In this document: in pieces, positions 46,779-55,883 of the stretch | How the letters are laid out: each line of letters starts with the position of its first letter | Numbering within the stretch: the stretch's first letter is position 1 | Assembly: GCF_005406205.1 (NCBI RefSeq) | Contig: NZ_NXLZ01000007.1 | Location: 21,789 to 85,788 of the forward strand | From: Campylobacter estrildidarum | GTDB taxonomy: Bacteria > Campylobacterota > Campylobacteria > Campylobacterales > Campylobacteraceae | Length of the DNA: 64,000 bases | Reading direction: 5' to 3' | Position numbers and translations under genes: made by a program | The notes under the pieces: model-generated | Told to the model about the DNA's origin: nothing | The model's database searches: none | Seen by the model: the letters and a program-made list of their open reading frames with translations, nothing else

Positions 46779-47005
46779 GAAGAGTAGATTTAAGAAAGAG
46801 CAAGGAACTCTTTGAGGATTTAGCACAGGTAATTAAAGAAGCAAAAGCTGGTGAAGTATTGGTGATTCTTTTTGAAATCGGAGATTTTTCCGCTGTAGAG
46901 AAAAGCTTTTCTTTTGTAAAAGAGGAGAATAGATGTGAGCTTTTGAATTCTTTAAAATTTAATCAAGTTGATTGGACTATCGTAATTAAAAAGGAAAGTG
47001 TATGA
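46775..47005 (+). CDS. small protein in the NuoE position
   Basis: 76 residues, no cysteine ligands for a [2Fe-2S] cluster (one Cys near residue 51) and no NuoE similarity that I can see. It is basic at the N-terminus, then alpha/beta ([12 protein letters not shown]). The start overlaps nuoD (ATGA) and the stop overlaps the next gene (ATGA), so it is made in the same ratio as the complex I subunits. In C. jejuni this is Cj1575c; published work on the Campylobacter/Helicobacter complex treats it as replacing the NADH-binding part. Mechanism unknown to me. Confidence 0.75.
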   Translation: MRRVDLRKSKELFEDLAQVIKEAKAGEVLVILFEIGDFSAVEKSFSFVKEENRCELLNSLKFNQVDWTIVIKKESV

Positions 47006-47694
47006 TTTATGAAAAAGCACTTTGTTTTTTAGATATGCCAAGCATTAAAAATAAAGATTTATGCAGCAAAATTCAAGGTGAAAATGTCAATATTTCTTGT
47101 CTTGAAGACAAATGTTTAAAGGCTAAGTTTTATAAATGCGAAATTGCAAGCTTAAGTTTTGTTTTGGCTTTACTTTGTAAAATGAGCGATGAAAAGATTT
47201 TTAAAGATTTAGATGAAGGATACTTGAGTGCAGAATCTTGTTTTGGAGAAGAAGAAGCAGGTGATATACTTGAATTTTTAAAAAAAGCTCAATATTTGAT
47301 TATTGATGAAAATATTAGTTTTTATAAAGATAGCGAAAATATCAAGTATTTTTTAAATTTTTTAAGCGAAAAATTTAAACTCAAAATTTTAGACAGCAAT
47401 GAGCAAGAGTGTGATTTTAAAAATACGAAGTTAAATCCTTTAAAAGAGCTTGATAATTATGATGGTTTAGTGCTTTTCAAAGCTAACTTAGAAGATAAAA
47501 ATTTACATTGCTCAAAGCAATTTTTGCAAATTTCAAAATGCAAAGATCAAAGTGAAGTAGAAATTTTAGCTAAAGATTTCAATCTTAAAACTACACTTTG
47601 TTTAGATGAAAATTTGCAAGGTACTATAGGTTTTTTAAATTATGAAAATTATGGTTTTGACTTTACCCAAATTCGCATAAAGGAAGCAAAATGA
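47002..47694 (+). CDS. protein in the NuoF position
   Basis: 230 residues without the FMN/NADH-binding glycine loop or the C-terminal [4Fe-4S] cysteine motif of NuoF. Cysteines are scattered (for example CLEDKCLKAKFYKCE near residues 33-48, and later single ones), some of which could be metal ligands. Overlaps both neighbours by four bases. It matches Cj1574c, which in C. jejuni has been tied to use of reduced flavodoxin in place of NADH as electron donor. I cannot see a flavodoxin-docking motif by eye. Confidence 0.75.
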   Translation: MIYEKALCFLDMPSIKNKDLCSKIQGENVNISCLEDKCLKAKFYKCEIASLSFVLALLCKMSDEKIFKDLDEGYLSAESCFGEEEAGDILEFLKKAQYLIIDENISFYKDSENIKYFLNFLSEKFKLKILDSNEQECDFKNTKLNPLKELDNYDGLVLFKANLEDKNLHCSKQFLQISKCKDQSEVEILAKDFNLKTTLCLDENLQGTIGFLNYENYGFDFTQIRIKEAK

Positions 47695-50153
47695 CAATTA
47701 AAATAAATGGTATTGATTGCGCCTTTGAGGAAGGCGAATATATCTTAAATATAGCAAGAAGAAATGATATTTTTATTCCTGCAATTTGCTATTTAACAGG
47801 TTGTAGTCCAACTTTAGCCTGTCGTATGTGTATGGTAGAAGCTGATGGTAAAAAAGTTTATTCTTGCAATACAAAAGCAAAAGATGGTATGGTTGTAGAG
47901 AGTGATTTGCAAAATTTGTGGGATGAAAGAAATGAGATAATGCAAACTTATTGCATCAATCACCCTTTAGAGTGTGGAGTATGTGATAAATCGGGTGAAT
48001 GTGAATTGCAAAATTTCACACATAAATCTCGAGTAAATATACAAAAACATTGGATAAAAGATACTCATAAACCACATAAACATTGGGGAATGATCAATTA
48101 TGATCCTGCACTTTGTATTGTTTGTGAGCGTTGTGTTACAGTTTGTAAAGATAAGATCGGTGAAAGTGCTTTAAAAACGGTTCCACGTGGAGGAGATGCA
48201 GTAGATGCCAGTTTTAAAGAAACAATGGGTAAAGATGCTTATGCAATTTGGACAAAATTTCAAAAAAGCTTAATTGGCCCATCAAATGGAGAGATTTTAA
48301 ATTGTTCATTTTGTGGAGAATGTACTAGTGTTTGTCCAACTGGGGCCTTGATTGGATCTAAGTTTCAATATACTTCTAATATTTGGGAACTTAAAAGAAT
48401 TCCTGCCTCAAATCCTCATTCTAGCGATTGCGAACTTATGTATTATGATATCAAGCAAAGTGGAATTAGCGATCAAAAGCCTAAAATTTATCGCGTAAGC
48501 AATGATTTTGCCTTTGCAACTTTAAATAAAGCAGCGAGATTTGGTTTTGATACACAAAATGAAGCTAGTAAAGATGAAAAAGCTTTTAATGAGCTTGTAG
48601 CACTTTTTGATAAAAATGAAATTAAAAATATTAAATTTAATAGTTTTATAACCAATGAAGAAGCATTAATTTTACAAAATCTTAAAAAGAAATTTGAACT
48701 TAACTTGATAAATGAAGAAGCTTTGAAATTTAAAGAGTTTTTAAATGAATTTGTAGAAAATTCGGGCGAATTTTATAATGCTACAAGTGATGATATAATA
48801 AAAAGTGATTTTTTAGTTGTTTCAGGGACACTTTTAAGATACGATGCACCAACTTTAAGCTATAAGGTAAATAATGCTTTAGTTATGAATAAGGGCGCTG
48901 GAATTTATTTTCATCCTATAGGAGATTTTGGTGTTGAGAAATATTCTAAAAATTTTGTTTCTTGTGTACATAAAAGTGGAGATGAAGAGCAGATTTTATA
49001 TTTTTTACTTCAAAAATTTACGACAGATGAAAGCATAAAAGCTAACTTGTCTGAATTTTTTGTCAAAGAAAATAAAGAAATTGAAGAGACTATTAATGAA
49101 GAAGTAATAGAAAAAGTAAAAGAAAAAGATGAACAAGGTAATGAGATTGAAAAAGAAGTAAAAAAACTTGTTCCAAAAAAAGTGAAAAAAAGTATAGAAG
49201 TTCAGCGTTCAGTTTTTGCTAAAAATTTAGGTTTAGATGAAGATAAACTTGAAGATTTATTACTCAAAAAAACTAAATTTACTCTTGTAGCGGGTAGCGA
49301 TTTTTACTTCCATCGCGATGCTAAAAAACTTGCTAAGTTATTAGCGTTGGTGCAAACAAGCACTCCTTTTAAAGTTTTTCTAAATCCTACGCATACAAAT
49401 ACTTTAGGGGTTGCGATGATTTGTGACTTAAGTGCTGATAAAGCCGAGGGTAAAACCTTAGGATATAATGAAAGAGGAGATTTTACATTTTCCTATGAAG
49501 AACATGCTGATCTAGCGAGTTCTAGTTTAAATCAACAAGAAGGAACATTTTTAAATTATAATAAAAGAGTAGTTCCAACAAACGCTGCTTTAGAATTTGG
49601 CGGATATTATTTAAATGATTTGGCTAATGCTTTAGGGTTTGATCAAGAATATACTATTGATTATACAAAAAGATTGCCTATAGATAAAGGATTTTCTCCG
49701 ATTGAGTTTGATAATTTGGAAAATTATTATACCAATGGTGGAGAATGTAAAAGAGGTTATGAACTCAATTTAGATTGTTTCAAGAAAAGCGCTAAAAAAG
49801 AATTTATAGCTCCAAATTCTAATACTTTAGAGTTAAAAGAAAATGAAATTTTACTTTATAGTGCAAACCCTAGCTATCAATTTGGTAGATTTTCTAATCG
49901 TGCAAGTGCTATTAATGAAGTTATATTTCTTGGAATAAGTGAAAATTTAGCCAAAGAAAAAGGTTTAGAAGATAACAATCTTGTTAAAATTAGCATAAAA
50001 GATAAAGAATTAAGTTTGAGTGTGCGTATAGATAAGGATTTAAAAAATGGAGCTTATCTGCCATATTTTGATGAAAAACTTGATACTTTGAGTTTTTTTG
50101 ATGAAAGATTTGTTTTTGCAAAAATACAAAAAATAGGAGCAAACAATGAGTGA
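47691..50153 (+). CDS. nuoG: NADH-quinone oxidoreductase subunit G
   Basis: 820 residues. [2Fe-2S] cysteines at Cys33, Cys44, Cys47 and Cys59; the His-Cys3 cluster at His91, Cys95, Cys98 and Cys104; [4Fe-4S] groups at Cys142/145/148/152 and Cys205/208/211/215. The C-terminal molybdopterin-like region is degenerate, with a Glu/Lys-rich insertion at about residues 460-503 (EETINEEVIEKVKEKDEQ and following). Ends eight bases into nuoH. Electrons must enter here from the replacement subunits. Confidence 0.95.
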   Translation: MTIKINGIDCAFEEGEYILNIARRNDIFIPAICYLTGCSPTLACRMCMVEADGKKVYSCNTKAKDGMVVESDLQNLWDERNEIMQTYCINHPLECGVCDKSGECELQNFTHKSRVNIQKHWIKDTHKPHKHWGMINYDPALCIVCERCVTVCKDKIGESALKTVPRGGDAVDASFKETMGKDAYAIWTKFQKSLIGPSNGEILNCSFCGECTSVCPTGALIGSKFQYTSNIWELKRIPASNPHSSDCELMYYDIKQSGISDQKPKIYRVSNDFAFATLNKAARFGFDTQNEASKDEKAFNELVALFDKNEIKNIKFNSFITNEEALILQNLKKKFELNLINEEALKFKEFLNEFVENSGEFYNATSDDIIKSDFLVVSGTLLRYDAPTLSYKVNNALVMNKGAGIYFHPIGDFGVEKYSKNFVSCVHKSGDEEQILYFLLQKFTTDESIKANLSEFFVKENKEIEETINEEVIEKVKEKDEQGNEIEKEVKKLVPKKVKKSIEVQRSVFAKNLGLDEDKLEDLLLKKTKFTLVAGSDFYFHRDAKKLAKLLALVQTSTPFKVFLNPTHTNTLGVAMICDLSADKAEGKTLGYNERGDFTFSYEEHADLASSSLNQQEGTFLNYNKRVVPTNAALEFGGYYLNDLANALGFDQEYTIDYTKRLPIDKGFSPIEFDNLENYYTNGGECKRGYELNLDCFKKSAKKEFIAPNSNTLELKENEILLYSANPSYQFGRFSNRASAINEVIFLGISENLAKEKGLEDNNLVKISIKDKELSLSVRIDKDLKNGAYLPYFDEKLDTLSFFDERFVFAKIQKIGANNE

Positions 50154-51144
50154 TTTCGCTTTTTTTGCCTTAGAAGTTTTAATAAAATGTATTATAGTGA
50201 TCGCATTTTTTGCGACTTTAGCGGGACTTGCAACCTATGCTGAGAGAAAGGTTTTAGCGTGTTTTCAGTGTCGTATAGGTCCTGATATGGTCGGACCTTT
50301 CGGACTTATTCAGCTTGTTGCGGATATGATTAAGCTTTTTACAAAAGAGGATATTATTCCTTCTAATTCGCAAAAAATTATATTTGCAATCGCGCCTCTT
50401 CTTGCAGCAATTTGTGCTTTTGTGTCTTTAGCAGCTATTCCAATGTTACCCGAATTTACACTTTTTGGACATACTATACAGCCTTTAATTTCTGATATCA
50501 ATGTAGCTTTGCTTTTTGTTATAGGAACTTCTGGACTTTGTTTTTATGCAGTATTTTTAGGAGGACTTTCAAGCAATAATAAATGGTCTATTTTAGGTGC
50601 AGCAAGGGGTCTTGTGGCAATTTTATCTTATGAGAGTGTTGGCGCATTAGCTTTAATGGCTATTGTGATGCTTACAGGTTCTTTTTCTTTAATAGATATA
50701 AATAATTATCAAAGCGATGGGCTTTTTTCTTGGCTGATTTTCAAACAACCTTTGGCTTTTATACTTTTTATTATAGCTCTTTTTATTGAAACAAATAGGA
50801 CTCCACTTTGTTTGGCTGAAAATGATGCCGAGATTGTTGCTGGTTATGGGACGGAATATTCTGGACTTCGCTGGGGAATGTTTTTTATAGGTGAATATGC
50901 TAGTATGATAGCAGGAGCAATTTTAATTTCTCTATTGTTTTTAGGTGGCTTTAATAGTTTTTGGATAATACCTGGATGGATTATGATGATATTAAAATCA
51001 GTTTTTATTTTCTTTTGGTATTTTTGGGCTAGAGCTGCTTTTCCTCAATTGCGTCCTGATCAGGTAATGAGAATGTGTTATTTGATTTTAATTCCTTTGG
51101 CGGTTTTAAATCTTTTAATTACTGCTTTATTTGTGCTTTTATAG
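50146..51144 (+). CDS. nuoH: NADH-quinone oxidoreductase subunit H
   Basis: 332 residues, about eight transmembrane helices. Hallmark loops include AERKVLACFQCRIGPDMVGPFGLIQLVADMIKLFTKED near residues 32-69 and IETNRTPLCLAENDAEIVAGYGTEYSG near residues 213-239, which line the quinone chamber. It joins the membrane and peripheral arms. Start overlaps nuoG. Confidence 0.97.
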   Translation: MSDFAFFALEVLIKCIIVIAFFATLAGLATYAERKVLACFQCRIGPDMVGPFGLIQLVADMIKLFTKEDIIPSNSQKIIFAIAPLLAAICAFVSLAAIPMLPEFTLFGHTIQPLISDINVALLFVIGTSGLCFYAVFLGGLSSNNKWSILGAARGLVAILSYESVGALALMAIVMLTGSFSLIDINNYQSDGLFSWLIFKQPLAFILFIIALFIETNRTPLCLAENDAEIVAGYGTEYSGLRWGMFFIGEYASMIAGAILISLLFLGGFNSFWIIPGWIMMILKSVFIFFWYFWARAAFPQLRPDQVMRMCYLILIPLAVLNLLITALFVLL

Positions 51145-51152
51145 GAGTTTAA

Positions 51153-51794
51153 ATGAAAAATTATTATTTGGTTGATGGAAACAGAAAAACGCCTATTACT
51201 ACTTGGCAAAAGATTTTACAAGCTTTAAAAAGGAGTATAAAGCTTGAACTTTTTGTAGGTTTAGGTGTGGTGATGCGTGAAATGCTTAGACGAAATAATT
51301 GTGTGACTATAAAATATCCTTTAGAAAAACTTCAGCTTGATAATCGTTATCGCGCGGTACATAGACTTATGCGTTTTATAGAAAGTGAAAATGAGCGTTG
51401 TATAGGTTGTGGACTTTGTGAAAAAATTTGTATCAGTAATTGTATAAGAATGGAAACTTCTTTAGATAAAGATGGACGTAAAAAGGTTGGTAATTATAGT
51501 ATCAATTTAGGGCGTTGTATTTATTGTGGATTTTGTGCTGAAGTTTGCCCAGAACTTGCTATAGTTCATGGCTTAGAATATGAAAATGCAGCTGAACAAA
51601 GATCTTATTTTGGTTATAAGCAAGATTTTTTAACTCCTATTGATAAACTTAAAAATCAAGTAGAATTTGAAGGAGCAGGAAGTCTTAGAAAAGACGCTGA
51701 TTTATTGGTTAAAAAAACACCTAATTACTATGACGTATTGCAGAATAAAAGCTTAGAAGCACAAGATCAAAATTCACAAGGAGAAGTAAAATGA
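51153..51794 (+). CDS. nuoI: NADH-quinone oxidoreductase subunit I
   Basis: 213 residues. Two [4Fe-4S] motifs: [11 protein letters not shown] followed by CI near residues 83-97, and [13 protein letters not shown] near residues 122-134. They hold clusters N6a and N6b between NuoG and NuoB. An extended C-terminal tail (after about residue 160) is charged. ATG overlap with nuoJ. Confidence 0.96.
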   Translation: MKNYYLVDGNRKTPITTWQKILQALKRSIKLELFVGLGVVMREMLRRNNCVTIKYPLEKLQLDNRYRAVHRLMRFIESENERCIGCGLCEKICISNCIRMETSLDKDGRKKVGNYSINLGRCIYCGFCAEVCPELAIVHGLEYENAAEQRSYFGYKQDFLTPIDKLKNQVEFEGAGSLRKDADLLVKKTPNYYDVLQNKSLEAQDQNSQGEVK

Positions 51795-52309
51795 TAGAGA
51801 CTTTGGCCTTTGTATTTTTTAGTGTGGTGGTTTTAGGATTTTTTTTAATAGCGGTTTTAAGTAAAACTATGCTTTATTCTCTCTCTGCTTTAGCTGGAGG
51901 AATGGTATTTTTATCAGGCTTTTACTTCTTATTGGATGCAGAATTTTTAGGTGCTATACAAATCATTGTTTATGGTGGAGCTGTACTTGGAATTTATAGT
52001 TTTGCTATGATGTTTTTTGATGCGTCTAAAGAGTTTAAAGAAAAGATTAAAGCAAAAAAAAGTTTTTTTGCTTTAATTATTTTAAGTGCAGTTTTTCTTT
52101 TATTTATGCTTTTAGGATTTAAATATGAGAATGTAACTACAAATTTGCCTTTAGGTGATCCAGCTCTATATGATTACAATAAACAACTTGCCTTGCAAGT
52201 TTTTTCAAAATATCTTTTAGGTTTCGAATTTGTAGCTATATTGCTTTTGATTGCTCTTGTTTGTGCTATAGTGCTTACTCACAAAGACCTTTTAAAGGAA
52301 AAACAATGA
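51791..52309 (+). CDS. nuoJ: NADH-quinone oxidoreductase subunit J
   Basis: 172 residues with five transmembrane helices. The family block [24 protein letters not shown] is near residues 55-78, the pi-bulge region in helix 3. Overlaps nuoI by four and nuoK by four bases. Confidence 0.95.
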   Translation: MIETLAFVFFSVVVLGFFLIAVLSKTMLYSLSALAGGMVFLSGFYFLLDAEFLGAIQIIVYGGAVLGIYSFAMMFFDASKEFKEKIKAKKSFFALIILSAVFLLFMLLGFKYENVTTNLPLGDPALYDYNKQLALQVFSKYLLGFEFVAILLLIALVCAIVLTHKDLLKEKQ

Positions 52310-52599
52310 TAGAAAAATATTTTTTTATAGCTATTTTAATGTTTATTATAGGACTTGTTGGAATTTTAAAAAGACAAAATCTTATTATGTTGTTTATTTC
52401 GAGTGAGATTTTGCTCAATGCTGCAAATTTGGCTTTAATAGCGGCTTCAAAAATGCATCAGGATTTAAATGGTCAGATTTTTGCACTTTTTGTTATAGGT
52501 GTTGCAGCTTGCGAAGTTGCTGTTGGGGTTGCTTTATGTGTACTTTGGTATAGAAAAAAAGGAACCTTAGAATTAAAAAGTTTAAAAGAGGAGGCTTAA
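52306..52599 (+). CDS. nuoK: NADH-quinone oxidoreductase subunit K
   Basis: 97 residues from ATG 52306, which overlaps the nuoJ stop (ATGA); a longer frame from 52261 lies inside nuoJ. Three helices with the two conserved membrane Glu residues in SSEILLNAANLALIA (about residue 33) and IGVAACEVAVGVALCVLWYRKKG (about residue 67). Normal size for NuoK. Confidence 0.95.
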   Translation: MIEKYFFIAILMFIIGLVGILKRQNLIMLFISSEILLNAANLALIAASKMHQDLNGQIFALFVIGVAACEVAVGVALCVLWYRKKGTLELKSLKEEA

Positions 52600-52600
52600 T

Positions 52601-54391
52601 ATGCAAAATTTAGCTTTAATTTCACTTTTAAGTCCTTTTATATCTTTTTTATTTGCAAGTTGTTTTTCTTTAAGTCAAAGAAAGGTTTTTGTAGGTTATA
52701 TATGTGCTATATTTATAGCTATCGGGACTTTTTGTTCTTTATATTTACTTTTCAATAATTTTACCACCAGTTTGACTTTTTTTGAATGGTTTGCAGGTGT
52801 AAATTTTGGTTTTAACATAGATGTTATTTCTCTTACAATGATGAGTGTTGTGGGTGTTGTAGCTACTTGTGTGCATTTTTATAGTATCTTTTATATGGCT
52901 CATGACGAAGGTTTTAACAAATTTTTCGCTTACTTGGGGCTTTTTGTATTTTCTATGCTTTTTTTAATTACGAGTGATAATTTTTTAGGTCTTTTTGTAG
53001 GCTGGGAAGGCGTTGGACTTTGTTCTTGGCTCTTAATAGGTTTTTGGTATAAAAACAATACTTATTCTTTTGCGGCTAATGAAGCTTTTATTATGAATAG
53101 GGTTGCTGATTTAGGTATGCTCTTAGGTATTTTTTGGCTTTATATTCAAGCTGGAACCTTAAAATATAACGAAGTTTTTTCAATGGCTCAAAATTTAGAT
53201 CATAATGCTTTAATTTTAATAGCAAGCTGTTTATTTATAGGTGCAATGGGAAAATCTGCACAATTTCCTTTTCATACTTGGCTTGCCGATGCGATGGCAG
53301 GACCTACTCCTGTTTCGGCCTTAATCCATGCTGCGACTATGGTTACAGCTGGAGTTTATTTGGTTATTAGAGCAGGAGAAATTTACTCTTTAGTCCCTGA
53401 AGTTTCCTATTTTATAGCCGCTCTTGGAGCTTTTGTTGCTATATTTGCCGCCTCTATGGCCTTAGTAGCAAGAGATTTAAAAAGAATTATTGCTTATTCT
53501 ACTTTATCCCAACTAGGTTATATGTTTGTAGCAGCAGGACTTGGAGCTTATGGTATAGCATTGTTTCATTTAGCAACGCATGCTTTTTTTAAATCTTTAT
53601 TGTTTTTAGGTGCTGGAAATGTAATGCATGCTATGAATGATAGCCTAGATATTAAAAAAATGGGTGGACTTTTTAAACCTTTGAAAGTAACTGCCATTTT
53701 TATGACTATAGGTTCTTTAGCTTTAGTGGGAATTTATCCTTTTGCAGGGTTTTTCTCAAAAGATTTAATTTTAGGTTATTCTTTTATCACTCATCATCAT
53801 GGAATATTTTTAGTGCTTTTGGTTGCGGCGTTTATGACAGCTTTTTATAGTTTTAGACTTTTAATGCTTGTATTCTTTACAAATCCTAGACACGATGCGC
53901 ATCCGCATGAGGCGAGCAAAATAGCACTTTTGGCTATGATTCCTTTGATGATTTTAGCAATTATCGCAGGGTTGTTTGAACATAATTTTTTTGAGTATAT
54001 TAGCTCTAAACTTGTTTTTATAGATGCACAAAATGAAATTGTTATGATTTGTGCAAGTATCGCAGGAGTTTTAGGAATACTTTTGGCAATCCTTGCATAT
54101 AAATTTTCTTGGTTTAAACCAAGTATAGAAGAAAATAAAATTCATAAACTTTTAAGCAATGATTATTATATACCGAAATTTTATCATAAATTTATAGTGG
54201 CTAAATATGAAAGTTTATGTGCAATAATGAAGCATTGTGATATTTTTATTCTAGATGCAATAATTGAAAAGATTTCTTTTTATTGTAATTTAATTTCTAA
54301 AAAGATGATTATGCCAAATAGTTTAAATTTAATGCTTAAATTCTTAATTGCTGGTTTTGTGATTTTACTTATTTTAGTAAGGGTGGTGTAA
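52601..54391 (+). CDS. nuoL: NADH-quinone oxidoreductase subunit L
   Basis: 596 residues, antiporter-like subunit with about 15 helices and the lateral helix near the C-terminus. Conserved proton-path blocks: GWEGVGLCSWLLIGFWY near residues 135-151 (Glu), MGKSAQFPFHTWLADAMAGPTPVSALIHAATMVTAGVYL near residues 214-253 (Lys and His), and FFSKDLIL near 384. One base after nuoK. Confidence 0.97.
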   Translation: MQNLALISLLSPFISFLFASCFSLSQRKVFVGYICAIFIAIGTFCSLYLLFNNFTTSLTFFEWFAGVNFGFNIDVISLTMMSVVGVVATCVHFYSIFYMAHDEGFNKFFAYLGLFVFSMLFLITSDNFLGLFVGWEGVGLCSWLLIGFWYKNNTYSFAANEAFIMNRVADLGMLLGIFWLYIQAGTLKYNEVFSMAQNLDHNALILIASCLFIGAMGKSAQFPFHTWLADAMAGPTPVSALIHAATMVTAGVYLVIRAGEIYSLVPEVSYFIAALGAFVAIFAASMALVARDLKRIIAYSTLSQLGYMFVAAGLGAYGIALFHLATHAFFKSLLFLGAGNVMHAMNDSLDIKKMGGLFKPLKVTAIFMTIGSLALVGIYPFAGFFSKDLILGYSFITHHHGIFLVLLVAAFMTAFYSFRLLMLVFFTNPRHDAHPHEASKIALLAMIPLMILAIIAGLFEHNFFEYISSKLVFIDAQNEIVMICASIAGVLGILLAILAYKFSWFKPSIEENKIHKLLSNDYYIPKFYHKFIVAKYESLCAIMKHCDIFILDAIIEKISFYCNLISKKMIMPNSLNLMLKFLIAGFVILLILVRVV

Positions 54392-54392
54392 A

Positions 54393-55883
54393 ATGCTAAA
54401 TTATTTGATTTTTTTTCCTTTAGTTGCTGGTTTTGTGATTCTTATTTTAAATCGAGGCGGTATAAAGGTTTTTAGCGTCATAGCCAGTCTGATTATGTTT
54501 TGTTTAAATGCTAAAATTTTTTTAGATTATTTAAATGGGGCTAATTTTGAATATCAGCTTTCTTTTAAAGTGGCTAATTTTTTTAGTTATCATATAGGGG
54601 TGGATAGCATTTCTTTAATTTTAATGCTTTTAAGTTCTTTAATGATATTTTTAAGCTTTTTATTTTTGAAAGTTGAACAAAAGGCAATGGCTTCTTGTAT
54701 ATTTTTTTTAGAATTTGCTATTATGGGTTTATTTTCAGCACTAGATGGTTTGCTTTTTTATATTTTTTGGGAATTTTCTCTCCTACCTTTACTTTATATA
54801 ATGGGTGTTTATGGAAAAGATTATAGAGCTGGAATTAAATTTTTCATTTATGCTTTTGCAGGTTCTATTTTAATGCTTTTAGCCTTAATCTATCAAGCCT
54901 ATGCAACTTATAAACTTTTAAATATTTTTACTTTTGATTTAGAAATTTGGAAAAATAATGCTTCTGCTATTAGTTTTAATGAGCAGCTTTTACTTTTTGG
55001 AGCATTTTTTATTGCTTTTGCAATTAAATCTCCTTTGTTTCCGTTTCATACTTGGGCGCCGAAGGTTTATGCGAATTCACCTATTTTAGTTTCTATGATG
55101 CTTGTTGCTTTTAAAATGGCTCCTTTTGGCTTTTTACGTTTTTGTCTCCCGCTTTTTCCAGATGCGAGTGTGTATTTTATGCCTTTAATTGCAGCCTTAT
55201 GTATAGTAAGTATTATTTATAATGCTTTAGTCGCTTATCGTGCTACTAATTTAAAAGAATTGATTGCTTATAGTTCTATTTCTCATATTGGAGTTATGGT
55301 TTTAGGGATTTTTTCTTTAAATGTTTTAGGAATTAGTGGAGCGGTGTTTTATATGTTTGCTCATGGGGTTGTGACAGGAAGTTTATTTTTGATGGCAGAA
55401 CTTTTAAATAAAAAATATAAAACTCTTGAAATTTCTTATTATCATTCTTTAGCACATAAAGCACCATTGTTTTCTATTTTCTTTACCTTAATTTTGCTTG
55501 CTAGTATCTCTTTGCCTCTTACAATATCTTTTGTTGGAGAATTTTTAACACTTTTAGGAGTGGCAAAAGTGAGCTTATTATACGCGCTTTTAGCAGGATT
55601 GGTAATTATACTTGGAGCAATTTATATGTTGGCAGTGTTTAGAAAAATGTTTTTTATGGAAAAAGAAACACATATAGAAAATTTTTCTTTACATTCAAGA
55701 GAAATAATAACTCTTGTTTTTGTTACAATTTTAATTTTTGGTTTAGGCGTAGCTCCGAAGATTTTTTTAGAGCCTTTAGATAATAATGCAAATTCTCTTA
55801 TTGAAATGATGAATACAAGAGCTATAAATACTGAAACTATTAACTTTTTAAATCATACAAAAGGAGAAAATGATGTTAGATAA
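54393..55883 (+). CDS. nuoM: NADH-quinone oxidoreductase subunit M
   Basis: 496 residues, 14 helices, antiporter-like. FWEFSLLPLLYIMGVYG near residues 127-143 (Glu) and IKSPLFPFHTWAPKVYANSP near residues 211-230 (Lys), plus SSISHIGVMVLGIFS near 291. Overlaps nuoN by 11-14 bases. Confidence 0.97.
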   Translation: MLNYLIFFPLVAGFVILILNRGGIKVFSVIASLIMFCLNAKIFLDYLNGANFEYQLSFKVANFFSYHIGVDSISLILMLLSSLMIFLSFLFLKVEQKAMASCIFFLEFAIMGLFSALDGLLFYIFWEFSLLPLLYIMGVYGKDYRAGIKFFIYAFAGSILMLLALIYQAYATYKLLNIFTFDLEIWKNNASAISFNEQLLLFGAFFIAFAIKSPLFPFHTWAPKVYANSPILVSMMLVAFKMAPFGFLRFCLPLFPDASVYFMPLIAALCIVSIIYNALVAYRATNLKELIAYSSISHIGVMVLGIFSLNVLGISGAVFYMFAHGVVTGSLFLMAELLNKKYKTLEISYYHSLAHKAPLFSIFFTLILLASISLPLTISFVGEFLTLLGVAKVSLLYALLAGLVIILGAIYMLAVFRKMFFMEKETHIENFSLHSREIITLVFVTILIFGLGVAPKIFLEPLDNNANSLIEMMNTRAINTETINFLNHTKGENDVR

